Assembly: GCA_010094045.1 (NCBI GenBank)
Contig: ML986603.1
Location: 124,001 to 188,000 of the forward strand
Length of the DNA: 64,000 bases
Origin: Lojkania enalia
Taxonomy: Eukaryota; Ascomycota; Dothideomycetes; Pleosporales
Reading direction: 5' to 3'
Shown here: one piece after another, positions 32,099-42,106 of the stretch
Layout: each line of letters opens with the position of its first letter
How positions within the stretch are numbered: the stretch's first letter is position 1
Position numbers and translations under genes: made by a program
The notes under the pieces: generated by a model
What the model was told of the DNA's origin: nothing
The model's database searches: none
The model's input: the letters and a program-made list of their open reading frames with translations, nothing else

Positions 32099-32763
32099 GC
32101 GGAGCAGTAGGAGCAATGTATCCGTCATAGAAATACGTGGAAGTCCATGAGCGTGAGATATGGGTGATTTCAGGTTTCTGAGGCATTAAAAGACGTCAGA
32201 TCGAGATCTGGGTTCTAAAATGGCGCAAAGATAATACATCTTTAACAGGATGGAAGGCTCTAGTGCACCTAAGGCTACACCTGTGGTCTAACGTCAAAAT
32301 CACCTGGTAGTCTCGACCCTGGGGAAATGCCCAATAATAGTAAATTACAGCGAGTCTGATTGACAGCGGGAATAGAATACATAACGATGATCCAGGTCCT
32401 ATATATGCACACCCGTACAGTAAATGCAGAGACAAAATAGATGATATCACCTGGTTTCTAACGCGCTAAGCCACACCCATCACCCCACATCAACCCGCCT
32501 TCTCGTCGCCCCTCTTCCACCGCCAGCGCATACTTTCCACACCGTCACCCTGTTGACCCACGAGCAAGATCCTTGTCCTCCACGTGGAAATCCCGCTGCT
32601 ACTATAAATGCATCCTCGCTAATGCTGATCCGCGCGCCGCAAGCGATTAGAAGAACTGCAAACAATAGGAATAAGTTGATTCTCAAAATCTCCAGTCACT
32701 CCCAGTCCTTTCTTTCAGCAGCATCCTAGCACATTACCAAATTTTTTCTGCATCTCCGTCAAG
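32099..32763. other. Intergenic, ARB1 3' flank and PDX3 promoter
   Basis: No gene is recognised. The PDX3 promoter elements listed separately are near its right end. Confidence 0.5.
32581..32608 (+). promoter_or_regulatory. E-box and TATA box of the PDX3 promoter
   Basis: CACGTG at 32581-32586 and TATAAA at 32603-32608, the latter 156 bases before the PDX3 start codon. Position and consensus fit a core promoter. Binding factors are unknown. Confidence 0.45.
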
Positions 32764-33501
32764 ATGTTGTATCCCAGAAAGCAACCCGAATCCAGCGCCA
32801 CCCAAAGCTCTAGTTCATCTACTCCAAAACTCATCTTTGCACCCACAGGCGGGTCCAACGATACCGGCCACGCCGTCCAGTACAATAAAGGGTCCATCGA
32901 AATCGAAGACTTGTCAACATCCCCCACAGACCAATTCCATAAATGGTTCCAGGACGCCGTCGCCGCCAACGTGTATCAGCCGGAGACCGTGACTCTGGCG
33001 ACAGCGTCCCTGCCTGACGGTAAACCAAGCGCAAGGATTGTGTTCATGAAGGAGCTGGATGACCAGGGCTTCGTCGTGTATTCAAACTGGGAAACCAGCA
33101 GAAAAGCAAGCGATATAAGGAGCAATCCGCAAGCAGCATTAACTTTCTGGTGGCGGGAAATCGAACGACAGGTCCGGGTCGAAGGACATACCGAGCGCCT
33201 AAGAGATGAAGAGAGTCAGATATATTACGATACGAGGATTAAGGGAAGCCGGATTGGAGCGTGGGCGAGTCCGCAGAGTCAGGTGCTAAATGGGAGGGAG
33301 GATCTAGAGCAGAGAGTTAAGGAGGTGGAAAAAAGGTTCGAAGGGCAGGAAAATATCCCAGTACCGCCATTCTGGGGTGGGCTGAGGATTATTCCGGATG
33401 TGGTGGAATTTTGGCAGGGGAGACAGAGTAGGTTGCATGATCGATTTAGATATACAAAGCAAGAAAATGGAGAGTGGAAGATTGAGAGGTTGAGTCCATA
33501 A
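32764..33501 (+). CDS. PDX3: Pyridoxamine 5'-phosphate oxidase
   Basis: Single-exon gene of 245 aa. The enzyme uses FMN and oxygen to convert pyridoxine or pyridoxamine phosphate to pyridoxal 5'-phosphate (vitamin B6 salvage). Landmarks in order: DQFHKWFQDAV, PETVTLATASLPDGKPSARIV, GFVVYSNWETSRKASDI, AALTFWWREIERQVRVEG, SRIGAWASPQSQ, PVPPFWGGLRIIP, and EFWQGRQSRLHDRFRY. The last, with RLHDR, is the C-terminal dimerisation and substrate signature. The first 40 residues are Ser-rich and variable. Length agrees with fungal PDX3. The start is the first ATG, placed just after the promoter elements. Confidence 0.95.
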   Translation: MLYPRKQPESSATQSSSSSTPKLIFAPTGGSNDTGHAVQYNKGSIEIEDLSTSPTDQFHKWFQDAVAANVYQPETVTLATASLPDGKPSARIVFMKELDDQGFVVYSNWETSRKASDIRSNPQAALTFWWREIERQVRVEGHTERLRDEESQIYYDTRIKGSRIGAWASPQSQVLNGREDLEQRVKEVEKRFEGQENIPVPPFWGGLRIIPDVVEFWQGRQSRLHDRFRYTKQENGEWKIERLSP

Positions 33502-33652
33502 GAGCACTAAGAATATACTTTGTTTGCATCATAGGGAAAGGTTAGAGAAAAAGAACAAAAGTTTAAGATGAATTTTCTTGGATTGAATTACCCCAATATC
33601 TACATAGTCATGCATTTTAGTATATCAATTCACAATCGCACTTTCCCCATGC

Positions 33653-34450
33653 TTACACAGGTTCACCACCTAGTATCTTCTTTGCCTCCTGCCCCACAAA
33701 CCCTGCTGTCTTCAGCATCAATTGCGGTCCCACACTGATCCTTGCAACCCCAATCTCGCTCAAATCTTTCACCGTCAAACCACCCGGCAGAATCCTTATC
33801 ATACTGACATTCAATCTCCCAGCCAGAGCCTTAGAGGCCTCTTCAACTTCCGCCCTTGTCATGCCTCCCCTTTCCCTCCCACCCCAAATAAACACGTTAC
33901 TCGCACCAGCCTCCAGATAAGCCTTCCCCCGCTCTATAGCGTCCTTGATACCCAACCCCACAAGCAGCGCATCCGTCCTAGCATTAACCACAAAATCCGG
34001 CACCTCTTCCTCCACGGCAACCCTCATCACCCTCCTAATTCTCTCCTTAGCGACTTCGATCTCGTACAGGCCGCCTTTCCCCCCATCAACATCGCGCCCA
34101 TAGTCCTCGAGATTGATGCCTACAGCACCAATCTTAATAACCTCTCTCACCCCCTCTTCAAGCTCGTCCCCCCAGCCATCCTGGAAGTCAACAGTGAGGG
34201 GCTTGTTGGCGGATTTGGAGACGCTGGCGACGGCCCTGGCGGCTGCGAGGTTGGCCTGCAGAGTGAGTTGGGGATCTTCGAGGCCCGCGGCTGCGGCGAT
34301 GGCATAGGAGGCTGTGGCCAGGGCTTTGCAGTTTGGCAGCGCGGCAACGCTTTTTGCGGATATGGCGTCCCAGACGTTTGCGAGGATGAGGGGGTTGCTG
34401 GGAGTGTGGAGGGCTTTGAGGGCTTTTGCGGTGTCGTTTTGGAGGGACAT
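33653..34450 (-). CDS. PEP mutase / isocitrate lyase superfamily enzyme
   Basis: Leftward single-exon gene of 265 aa from the ATG at 34450. The open frame upstream of this ATG starts only at TTG, so it is not used. Landmarks: PLILANVWDAISAKSVA, ALATASYAIAAAAGLED, VDFQDGWGD, GAVGINLEDYGRD, DFVVNARTDALLVG, GASNVFIWGG and RISVGPQLML. These fit the PEP-phosphonomutase-like branch of the ICL superfamily, TIM-barrel lyases that use Mg2+ and bind 2-oxo acids. The KKCGH motif of true isocitrate lyases is absent, and the enzyme is much shorter. Substrate is not predictable; oxaloacetate hydrolase or methylisocitrate lyase-like activities are possible. The 3' end lies 150 bases from the PDX3 stop, in convergent orientation. 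Confidence 0.85.
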   Translation of the reverse strand: MSLQNDTAKALKALHTPSNPLILANVWDAISAKSVAALPNCKALATASYAIAAAAGLEDPQLTLQANLAAARAVASVSKSANKPLTVDFQDGWGDELEEGVREVIKIGAVGINLEDYGRDVDGGKGGLYEIEVAKERIRRVMRVAVEEEVPDFVVNARTDALLVGLGIKDAIERGKAYLEAGASNVFIWGGRERGGMTRAEVEEASKALAGRLNVSMIRILPGGLTVKDLSEIGVARISVGPQLMLKTAGFVGQEAKKILGGEPV

Positions 34451-34809
34451 TTTAGTTGATGATGATGATGGGGTTCTGGGCCTTGGGGGTCTTGGGTAGA
34501 AGAGAGGAAATACTGTCAAGCTTGAGGATTGATGGATAATATCAGAACTTGGAAAGCGTCTGACCTTTAAATGCTATCTAGAAGAGTGACAGTCCCCCAT
34601 CTTATACATCCGCCTTGCTCACATTCCCGCCATCTCTTCCCGGAAAAAAAAAAAAAAAAAAAGTCCCAAGTCTCTGCTCTGACTCACAGCATATCCAAGC
34701 AATGTCCTTCACGCTTGGCTCGGAATCGCCTCCGCTCGCAGGCTCTTTCCGAGTCACCGAAAAGCAGTGAGACGGAGATGCTCTCGAATTGGCCTATCAC
34801 AGCGACTCA
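34451..34809. other. Intergenic, promoter of the PEP-mutase-like gene
   Basis: Contains an A-run of about 19 at 34644-34662. Otherwise unremarkable and ends at the transposon relic. Confidence 0.5.
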
Positions 34810-34811
34810 TA

Positions 34812-34870
34812 AGCGAGGCTATATGGTCTCCGCATACACATGGTGTCCGCGCACCCCAACACCGACGAGA
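34812..34870 (+). repeat. Left terminal inverted repeat of the Fot1-like element
   Basis: Begins AGCGAGGCTATATGG right after a TA. It pairs with the complement of 36490-36548. Confidence 0.8.
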
Positions 34871-35965
34871 TAGACTGATGAGAGTACCGTAACCATCAAT
34901 AGTATATTTACGATAGTAATATCTAGAACTCAGTACAGATTAATTTAAGGGTCATCGCAGCTGCTATAGTAGTAGTTGCAGTAGTAGTAGCAGCCTCTGA
35001 AGAATTGGTGATAACATTCTCGATATTAGCAAACGTCTCATTAGGGTTGATTTGAACTTGCTTCCATGGCGTTTAAGTGTTGAGACAATCAAGTTGATAT
35101 TTCAATCAAGAATTTTCAGCTTCGAGCCGTGCTGCCTTGATATTTGCCTGTGATGGAGCCTTGCCTGCTTTTTAAAAGACTAGTCGATCTATACACATTA
35201 TAGGCTCTAATCGCTGAAGCGATTGCTGAGCGTCATATATATCCCGAGGCCCTTGAAGGGGAATAGAAGATTGTATTGAGGTGGGCATTTGGCTGATTTT
35301 ATGATGGTATAGTTATTGGCCTCTAGGATACCTATAAGGGCCCTAATACAATATCTAGATTATATAGGTATAAAAAGGTAGCCCGCCAACCAGCTCGAAT
35401 CACTTCTTCCAACCAACCTTCCTCCCTAGCTGCATGATAATAGCTAATATATGGTTCTTTTTAATCGCTGCAGCGTCGTCGAGGCTTGCAAGAGCTCGAA
35501 TCAAAGTTCAATATCGTGATTTGATTACAGAGAATGGTGCTAGATTAGGAGACTGTAGGATATGTGAGGTATGCGTAGGTAGATAGAGAAGCTCGACTTT
35601 AAACTGCCTACAGAGCTACATGAATTCAATATCGATGTGGCTACCATGGCCATCAAGTATCAATAACCATTATCGATTAGTATTAGGTTGGGTTTCTGAC
35701 ATTAGTGTACGCCGTAGCTACTCAGTACTAATCATGTTTGAGGTCCAGTCCTTCTTAGAGGTTGTATATAGCCAATCAGGAACTGATGTTGATGGCAACC
35801 AGGTTGACTGCACATATTGACCGCGGAATATTACGACGCAGCGTAGCTTTCGGCCGGTGACTGATATCGATTCGATTATCGATGCCTACTCTTAATTCTC
35901 TGGCAATTTGATGTAAGTCTCATTCTTTATTAAGCTAGTAAAGGCTCTGGTATTTGTACATACGC

Positions 35966-36469
35966 CTAATGCGATTCCGTCTCGCCCATATTACGTATAT
36001 CTTCCATACGTATATTGAGTCGGATTCGAGTGCGTTCAAAGAGCTCAAGGAAGGCGCGTATCTGATCTGGTGTAGCTGCCTCAGTTCGAGTAGCCTTGGC
36101 CTTCTTGCCGATAATCGAGGCGATCGGTGGATTGCGCTTGATAAAATGTGGTATCCAGAGTTTACCAACGGGATTCTCATCGCCATTCATACGTAGAATT
36201 CGATTTGCCATCTCTCGCACACGTGCGTGTGTAACGGGCCAGGCGCGTGAGTTCTCGTCTAATATCCAACTAACTAAGAAATCCTCTTGTTGTGGGGTTA
36301 ATCGCTGCTGGTGCCGATGGGCAATCGCGCTGTTCGTCGCGCCATTGAGGCGATCGCGTAGGGTACTCGGAGGGATATTATACGCTGTGGCGGCAGCCCG
36401 TTGACTCGTAAAAACGCCTGCATTATAATCTGAAATAGCTGATTGAATAGCAGCTTCTTTGGTATCCAT
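35966..36469 (-). pseudogene. Transposase N-terminal part (psq and CENP-B helix-turn-helix), frameshifted
   Basis: This 167-codon frame begins MDTKEAAIQSAISDYNAG. A psq-type helix-turn-helix (residues about 8-45, with SQRAAATAYNIPPSTLRDRL) is followed by a CENP-B/Tc5-type DNA-binding helix-turn-helix (about 55-125, with QEDFLVSWILDENSRAWPVTHARVREMA). It breaks off by a one-base frameshift just before the catalytic DDE domain. The remainder of the transposase continues in other frames with several stops down to about 34900. As it stands it could encode a DNA-binding fragment lacking catalysis. Confidence 0.85.
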
Positions 36470-36489
36470 ATTGACGATATCCTCGAGAG

Positions 36490-36548
36490 TCGCGTTGGTG
36501 TTGGGGTGCGCGGATGCAGCATGTGCGCGGGGACTGTATAGCCTCGCT
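36490..36548 (-). repeat. Right terminal inverted repeat of the Fot1-like element
   Basis: Complement begins AGCGAGGCTATACAG. Lies 21 bases upstream of the transposase start codon. Confidence 0.8.
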
Positions 36549-36550
36549 TA

Positions 36551-38212
36551 CCAAACATCAAGGTCCGAGTGGGTACGCAGCGGAGCACGATCCAAGTTGC
36601 ATGCGTTGATCGTTGGACAACAGCCCGGTTGCCCGAATGCCCGATTGCTGCTTCAACGTCGTACGCGTAGAGCTAAGCGTGAAGGCGGGAAGCGATGGCA
36701 GGGTTTAATAATCCGATGCAGGGCTGCAGATGCTCAGAGGGGCGCATGGACTTGCTGGAAAGGGTATGAGGTGCGGAGATGTTCGATTCTACGGCATGCA
36801 TGCCGTCAGGCATTTGTCGATGGGTACGTGGGCGTCTGGGTATCTGATGAAATTAGGGCCCTCGTCCGCGGTTTTGTTCTGTAGCAGGGCAGTTCCCGAG
36901 TGTCGTGGAGCCTCTACATATTTGCTCTCTGAGACCTTGTCTTCTTGCACTAGTTACCTATATTAAAAATATATCGATCGAATGTATGCATGGAAACGAC
37001 AAGCAGTATGATGAAATCGGGATGAAATTAGGCTTCTATGATGAGTGGGTATCCCAGAGCCTGCTCTCTGTTAACACTTTTTAAAGGTAGATTTACAGAG
37101 TCGCTTGCCGCTATCAATCGGTCGAGTTCAGCTGCACTATACTACTCTCAAAGTCTCCTAGGCTCTTCAATTCTCAGGAAGATGTGCTATATTTGCGCCA
37201 AACTCGTTTTTGTGAGGATGCAAACAAATGATAATCCAAATGCATATTTCTCAATGGACCAAAAAACCCCACAATTAGTCCCACATAACATACTCTTAAG
37301 TGAAGGGCCCGCCCTCCTATTCTTATATAAATAAATAATTCAGCATTTATTATCAACTTCTATAGTAGCGTCACGAAGTCCGATGTTCCTAACTCAAGAA
37401 CCTGACTGGTGGTCTAGTAGCTGGTGGGCGACCAATAAAACCAACTCCCTGTTGTAAGTCCCATGTACCTAAGCCAAAGAAAAAGAAAAAGCTTAGTCCT
37501 AGCGAAGCGAAGATGGAAGCCAGGGACCACAACTAGAAGCATTAGCTGGCAGTGTCTGTCCCGGAACATGAAACTCCCTACCTACCTAGTATGAGGTCGT
37601 AGGCAAGTTCCTGTTTTGCTATTTTCTTCTACTTTTTGGAGGTATTTGGTGGAGTTTTCCAGGTCTCTCCGAGGTGTGTGGACAGTGATACAAGGTTTTT
37701 TAATGTGTGATTAGTGTATTACAGTGAGATTTTTTTATCGTTAGCACAGAGATGTTGGCCTACTAACTACATCTTCAGCCGTCGCTTCGCTCCTTGCTCC
37801 TCAGTCGCTCCCTGTACTTTCACAAATTTGTCATTCCACAAAAAGCGCTATTTCCTGGTTTCCATTTTGCCCTGGTCTTTCAATATGTTCCTTCAATATG
37901 GTAGGACTAATCAAAATCCCCACATGGCAATTTAGCCTGGCTTTCCGATCCTTCCAATCCCCGGATACAAACGACAACCAATATTCTTGATGCGGGGAAC
38001 TCGTATCACAAGGTGTGCGCCTAATATTCTGAGGAAAATGATTTGGGAGTGACAAATACATTTTTTGGGACGAAGGAACCGGAGGTACAAATGGAGAAGT
38101 AGGTCACCCTTGTACGACAGGGCAAGAGCCTTGCGGGCGGGCTTGAAAACCGAGCATATCCCAACCATCGAAAAATTATCCTACTAAAATTTCCTGAGGT
38201 TGAAGGGCAACT
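36551..38212. other. Intergenic, no gene recognised
   Basis: About 1.7 kb between the transposon and the secreted-protein gene. Open frames are short on both strands and none shows a known domain. The sequence becomes AT-rich from about 36940. It may include older, unrecognisable repeat remains. Confidence 0.4.
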
Positions 38213-39558
38213 ATGGGCCGTCGTTCCGATTTTCTTGCGATCTTGCCTCTGGCAGCGCTCGCTGCTTCCACGCCGGTGGACTTAAAACACCAAGCTCGAC
38301 AAGTTTTTGACCCGTTCAATCCATGCAAATCTTGCTTTCGAAGCAGCTGGACTCAAGGGCCGGGTACATATATCAACTCCCCAGAGATAATTGAATAAAT
38401 TAATTGTCTAACAGCGAGCAGAATGCACTGCCAATTCTATAATCCGTTCAACCCTCAGCAGAGTTACTAATCCGTACGTTTTGCAAAGACTTTGAAATGG
38501 GAGAAATCTGACTGAAGGCCCGTAGTCCAGCTTCAGCAACCGCCACATACACTCCAACGAAATGGTGCACTGACTTTCTTCGCCAGACGGACTGGTCGAC
38601 TAGCTATACGACCAGCTTCGGCGTATCTACTCACACAGACTGGACGATAACTCATCTATTCATCACAGTGACTGACACGGAGTGCGTTTCTACATTCTCT
38701 TCTCCCTACCATGACCTGCGAATGACTTACAAACCTCTAAAGACATCCCACATCAACAATGTACTGCCCGATCCCGAGTCAAGGCATGGTATGTGGTGTA
38801 GATTCCAACACCATCGCACCGATAGACCAAGGTGAGGACTGGAGCATCGAGCACTACTACAACCCGGAGGAGTGCCAGCAAGTTTGTCTCGATCATCCAC
38901 TGTGCAAAGCGTACCGCGTCGATGGGAGCCCGCAGTCCGGATGGAATTGCGAGATCTTTAACGTCGGGTTGGGGGTTAATGCAAGTCACGTTATTAACCC
39001 AACGATCCCAGGAACACAGTGGTGGGATCGGAATTGTCAGCAACACATTCCGGTAAGCGTGCTTAACCTCGAAGAAATGTTGTTGCTGGTAACTTATTTT
39101 CGCGCATCTAGGGTCCATGTAGAGCCCGCGCCGTGCGAACCGCAGCCCCTATTCAAATAGAAGGTGATGTAGAACCTACAGCGCCCGCGGAGAATCCGGC
39201 AGTTCCCACTCCAGCCGAGCCTCTGATAACCCCTGAGCCAACGCTTGTCCCCCGAGCGGACATTGTAAAGCGCAGCGCCGAACTGCCGGATTATATGTCG
39301 GATTTGAGCTACTTCTGGTCCTACGTTTATCTTACGCCGGCATGTAGTTGCCTGATTACTTCCGCATTGCCGCCGGTGCCATCAACCACGACTTCTACAG
39401 TGACCCGATGGACTTCTTCCACGGTGAGTTTAGAGATCAGCGAGTTGTTATATTTGACATTTCTGACGAATACATAGACCGTGTCCACGACTTATGAGGA
39501 TTGGTTCAGGGTCACCGTGACGCCAAGAGAGACGACAATATACATGAGTATCAATTAA
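38213..39558 (+). CDS. Predicted secreted Cys-containing protein, PAN/apple-like
   Basis: Six inferred exons (38213-38363, 38422-38473, 38526-38681, 38743-39052, 39112-39423, 39478-39558) give 353 aa. The N-terminus MGRRSDFLAILPLAALAAS is a typical signal peptide, and a KR-type processing site is absent nearby. The central part (exon 4) contains HYYNPEECQQVCLDHPLCKAYRV and SGWNCEIFN, a cysteine pattern like PAN/apple modules. Exon 5 is Pro/Glu/Ala-rich, then Ser/Thr-rich around SALPPVPSTTTSTVT. Every junction is GT-AG and keeps frame, which supports the model, but the 52-nt exon 2 is the weakest call. No transmembrane or GPI signal follows. The function is unknown; secretion and low conservation make a host- or environment-facing role possible. 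Confidence 0.6.
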
Positions 39559-40703
39559 GGGCTAGGATCCTCCTCCAACAAACGTCGGTGCTGTGGATGG
39601 ACCATCCAGAAAAGTATTAAAGGGGGAGTCGTTTGATTAGTGGCGGTTATCTTTCCCTGTTCTTGGCGCTACCCAGAGTATGGAAGGATGTTCTAGCGAT
39701 ACGGATCCGAACTCCACGTCCAACTTGCATATCTGGGGAAGCGATCTTACTGAAGTTGTGCAATGGTCCTAATCCCCTAGCTCCGTTCATAGTATTCAAT
39801 CTTACTATTCTCGGCATCATTCCCAGCCTCAAAGCTGCCCTCTAAATATCATGCGTGACGATGTTAGAAGGGGGCTGAATGCACGGTCAAGTGATTAAAC
39901 CCTATTGACTCTAATCGCAGCGAAGTAGAACATTCTAAATCGTAAATAGTCTGCGAAGGAAATAAACCTGCGAATATACTACATCAACCACTAGCGAAAA
40001 ACTTCAATAGCCGCGCATGCATGCGTTTGTTGTCTCTACTCCCAAAAAGGCATTAGGATTATCTCTGGCGACGCCGATGAGATGAATGTACTAAGCCAAA
40101 TCAATCGCTAGCGTGGCCTATTGCGACCAGCCAAGCTTCTACGCTCCCGCCATGATGACGAGGCTAAAGGGACCGCATCGATCGTGCGTCCACCTGCTGC
40201 GCGTCCAGCTAATGAGCAGCTGAAGATATTTTCGACGCACCGCCTTTCCCACGCCTGGGCTACGCCTCAACAAGTGGTGCCATAAGGCTGAGGCTCGTGT
40301 AAGAAGGCTCGTATAAGATGCATGGATTCCTCTGACCGGGGCTAAGATAAGTGGCGTGCTGAAGAGGGCTCTGCGAAATGATAACCTGACGGGGGCGATA
40401 CGCCATTAGCACTTGCGGTGGGAGTTGAATGGATGGGGAGACGACAGCCGCTGCCCGGAGTTCGGTATAGGCGCTGTTCTACCCAGTCGCTAAGAATACT
40501 CTCAGCTTCGTGAAGAGCTTGTTTGTGCTGTGTCGGTCTGCAGGTGATACTGAGGGATGGGGCGTAGGGATGGCCATGTGAGGGCGGTATTGAGAAAGGA
40601 GGAAGAGGGGGGATAAAAGGGCTATGTTGAATTATATTCCTCTTTTCATCGAGTTTCTATTCAAATTGTCCGAATACCTACGATCAGATACCACTCTTTC
40701 ATA
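39559..40703. other. Intergenic, no gene recognised
   Basis: About 1.1 kb upstream of the UbiA-family gene. No credible frame. A weak TATA-like GATAAAAG is at 40612-40619, about 90 bases before the start codon. Confidence 0.45.
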
Positions 40704-41879
40704 ATGGTTCTCATCCAAGCGGACAAGATCATGTCCTCGAACACCACTCCTCATATCTCCCTCGTAACAACGGTCAGACAAGTCCGTGTGATCATCGAAC
40801 ATGCCTACTCTTTCCTCCAGACACTCTACCTCTTCACTAAAAATGACTTCCTCACCTTCGCTATACCTACCGCACTCTTCGCCTTCTTCGGCACGCTCTC
40901 AGGTCCTACCCTAACCAGCAATCCCTCCCCTTCCCTCTCTCAAACTATCTTTCGCGTCCCATCCGCCCTCCTCATCGTCTGGTCCAACCTTCTAGTCTTC
41001 GACATATCGAACCAGCGTCTCCCCTCCGCTGTCGAAGAGGACAAGGTCAACAAGCCACACCGCCCGCTCCCCAGCGGCAGGATAACCAGCGAAGCTACCC
41101 GCCGCCTTCTCCTTTTCGGGATCCCATTCGTGCTCGCACTAGGCTGGTACTTCTCGTGCTGGCAGGAAACCCTGCTGCTAAACACGGCAATCTGGATGTA
41201 TAATGACCTTGGGGGCTGCGACGAGGACTGGGTTCTGCGTAACCTTTTGATTGCCGTGGGATATGGGTTGTATTCTTCTGCTGCGCTGAGGGTGCTGGCT
41301 GGGCCCGACTACGCCATTAGTGAGAAGGGGTTTCAGTGGGTGGTGTTGGTGACACTGGTCATGTTTGTTACGCAGCATATTTGCGATATAAAGGATGTGG
41401 AAGGAGATAGACTGAGGGGAAGGAAGTCGGCCCCGATCATGCTAGGGGATAAGTTGGTGCGGTGGTCGGTCGCTGTTCCCATCATCTTGTGCTCCGTGGC
41501 CTGTCCAATGTTCTTCGGTGTGGGCGTATTGGGCTATGCTCTTACGCTGCCTATGGGGATGCTTGTTGCGGGCAGGACCATGGCATTTCGCGACCTTAGA
41601 GCTGACAAGTTGACCTGGAAACTTTGGGCGCTATGGACCTGCGGCCTGTTCGTGCTGCCGCTAGTCAAGCAGCCTGCTGTATTGGAGCAGGCCTGGAAAA
41701 CCCTGGTGAGAGCACTTTGTCCTGGGGGTGACTGCTCCGGATCGCTCAACTTGGTCGCAGTTTCTTCTGTGGCCTTAATCATTGAGGGGAGGAGATTGTA
41801 CGGGAGCGTCGGGGGTGCAGAGCTTCCAGGTAATAACACGGTGCCGAGGATTGTGATTGATAGGGCGAATTTGCAATAG
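40704..41879 (+). CDS. UbiA-superfamily membrane prenyltransferase / terpene-cyclase-like protein
   Basis: Single-exon gene of 391 aa with about eight hydrophobic helices. The N-terminal LQTLYLFTKNDFLTFAIPTALFA resembles the group of fungal UbiA proteins that includes the membrane sesquiterpene cyclase of fumagillin biosynthesis. The first Asp-rich region reads FDISNQ followed by EEDKVNKPHRPLPSGRI. The second is DIKDVEGDRLRGRKS. These two motifs bind Mg2+ and the isoprenoid diphosphate. Quinone-type UbiA enzymes usually carry NxxxDxxxD in the first motif. Here the EED cluster sits farther from the Asn, as in the Fma-TC-like group. A C-terminal tail of about 60 residues is outside the core. 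Whether it prenylates an acceptor or cyclises a diphosphate cannot be told. No synthase cluster surrounds it. Confidence 0.8.
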   Translation: MVLIQADKIMSSNTTPHISLVTTVRQVRVIIEHAYSFLQTLYLFTKNDFLTFAIPTALFAFFGTLSGPTLTSNPSPSLSQTIFRVPSALLIVWSNLLVFDISNQRLPSAVEEDKVNKPHRPLPSGRITSEATRRLLLFGIPFVLALGWYFSCWQETLLLNTAIWMYNDLGGCDEDWVLRNLLIAVGYGLYSSAALRVLAGPDYAISEKGFQWVVLVTLVMFVTQHICDIKDVEGDRLRGRKSAPIMLGDKLVRWSVAVPIILCSVACPMFFGVGVLGYALTLPMGMLVAGRTMAFRDLRADKLTWKLWALWTCGLFVLPLVKQPAVLEQAWKTLVRALCPGGDCSGSLNLVAVSSVALIIEGRRLYGSVGGAELPGNNTVPRIVIDRANLQ

Positions 41880-42106
41880 TTGCCTAATAGAGTATTTCGA
41901 TACCACTTTGTAAATAGACGAATCATTTCTGAAAGCTTATTCACGAGCGTAATACAACTAGTAATGGGAATCAGTATTTTCCCTATGAGCACTTCATATT
42001 TCCCAGGAAGCAACATTTGGGAGCCGCGAGGTTCTGTATACTTTATCTTCCCTTTCTTTCGTGCTCGTTCTCCTTTCAAACTGTCTCACACGTGTTGAAG
42101 CCACAC

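Larger units (their letters stand above)
34810..36550 (-). mobile_element. Decayed Fot1/pogo-type Tc1-mariner transposon
   Basis: About 1.74 kb, bounded by TA dinucleotides at 34810-34811 and 36549-36550. Just inside are imperfect terminal inverted repeats of about 59 bp (34812-34870 and 36490-36548) sharing AGCGAGGCTATA and CCGCGCACCCCAACACC. The TIRs differ at about 13 positions, nearly all transitions. The transposase runs leftward from 36469. Only its first 167 codons are intact. Farther on, pieces such as LLILDGHGSHIDIEF (near 35619-35666, a DDE catalytic motif) and REEGWLEEVIRAGWRAT (near 35390-35430) appear in different frames separated by stops. Size, TA target and protein type fit Fot1-like elements, and transition-biased decay fits repeat-induced point mutation. 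The copy cannot encode its own transposase. Confidence 0.88.

Noticed and set aside
33722..34459. A 245-codon open frame on the plus strand
   Set aside because: It is antisense to the PEP-mutase-like gene, shows no domain, and its length is explained by the codon bias of the real gene.
24419..41879. P450 and UbiA gene as parts of one biosynthetic cluster
   Set aside because: They are about 15 kb apart with several housekeeping genes between them, and no backbone synthase is present.
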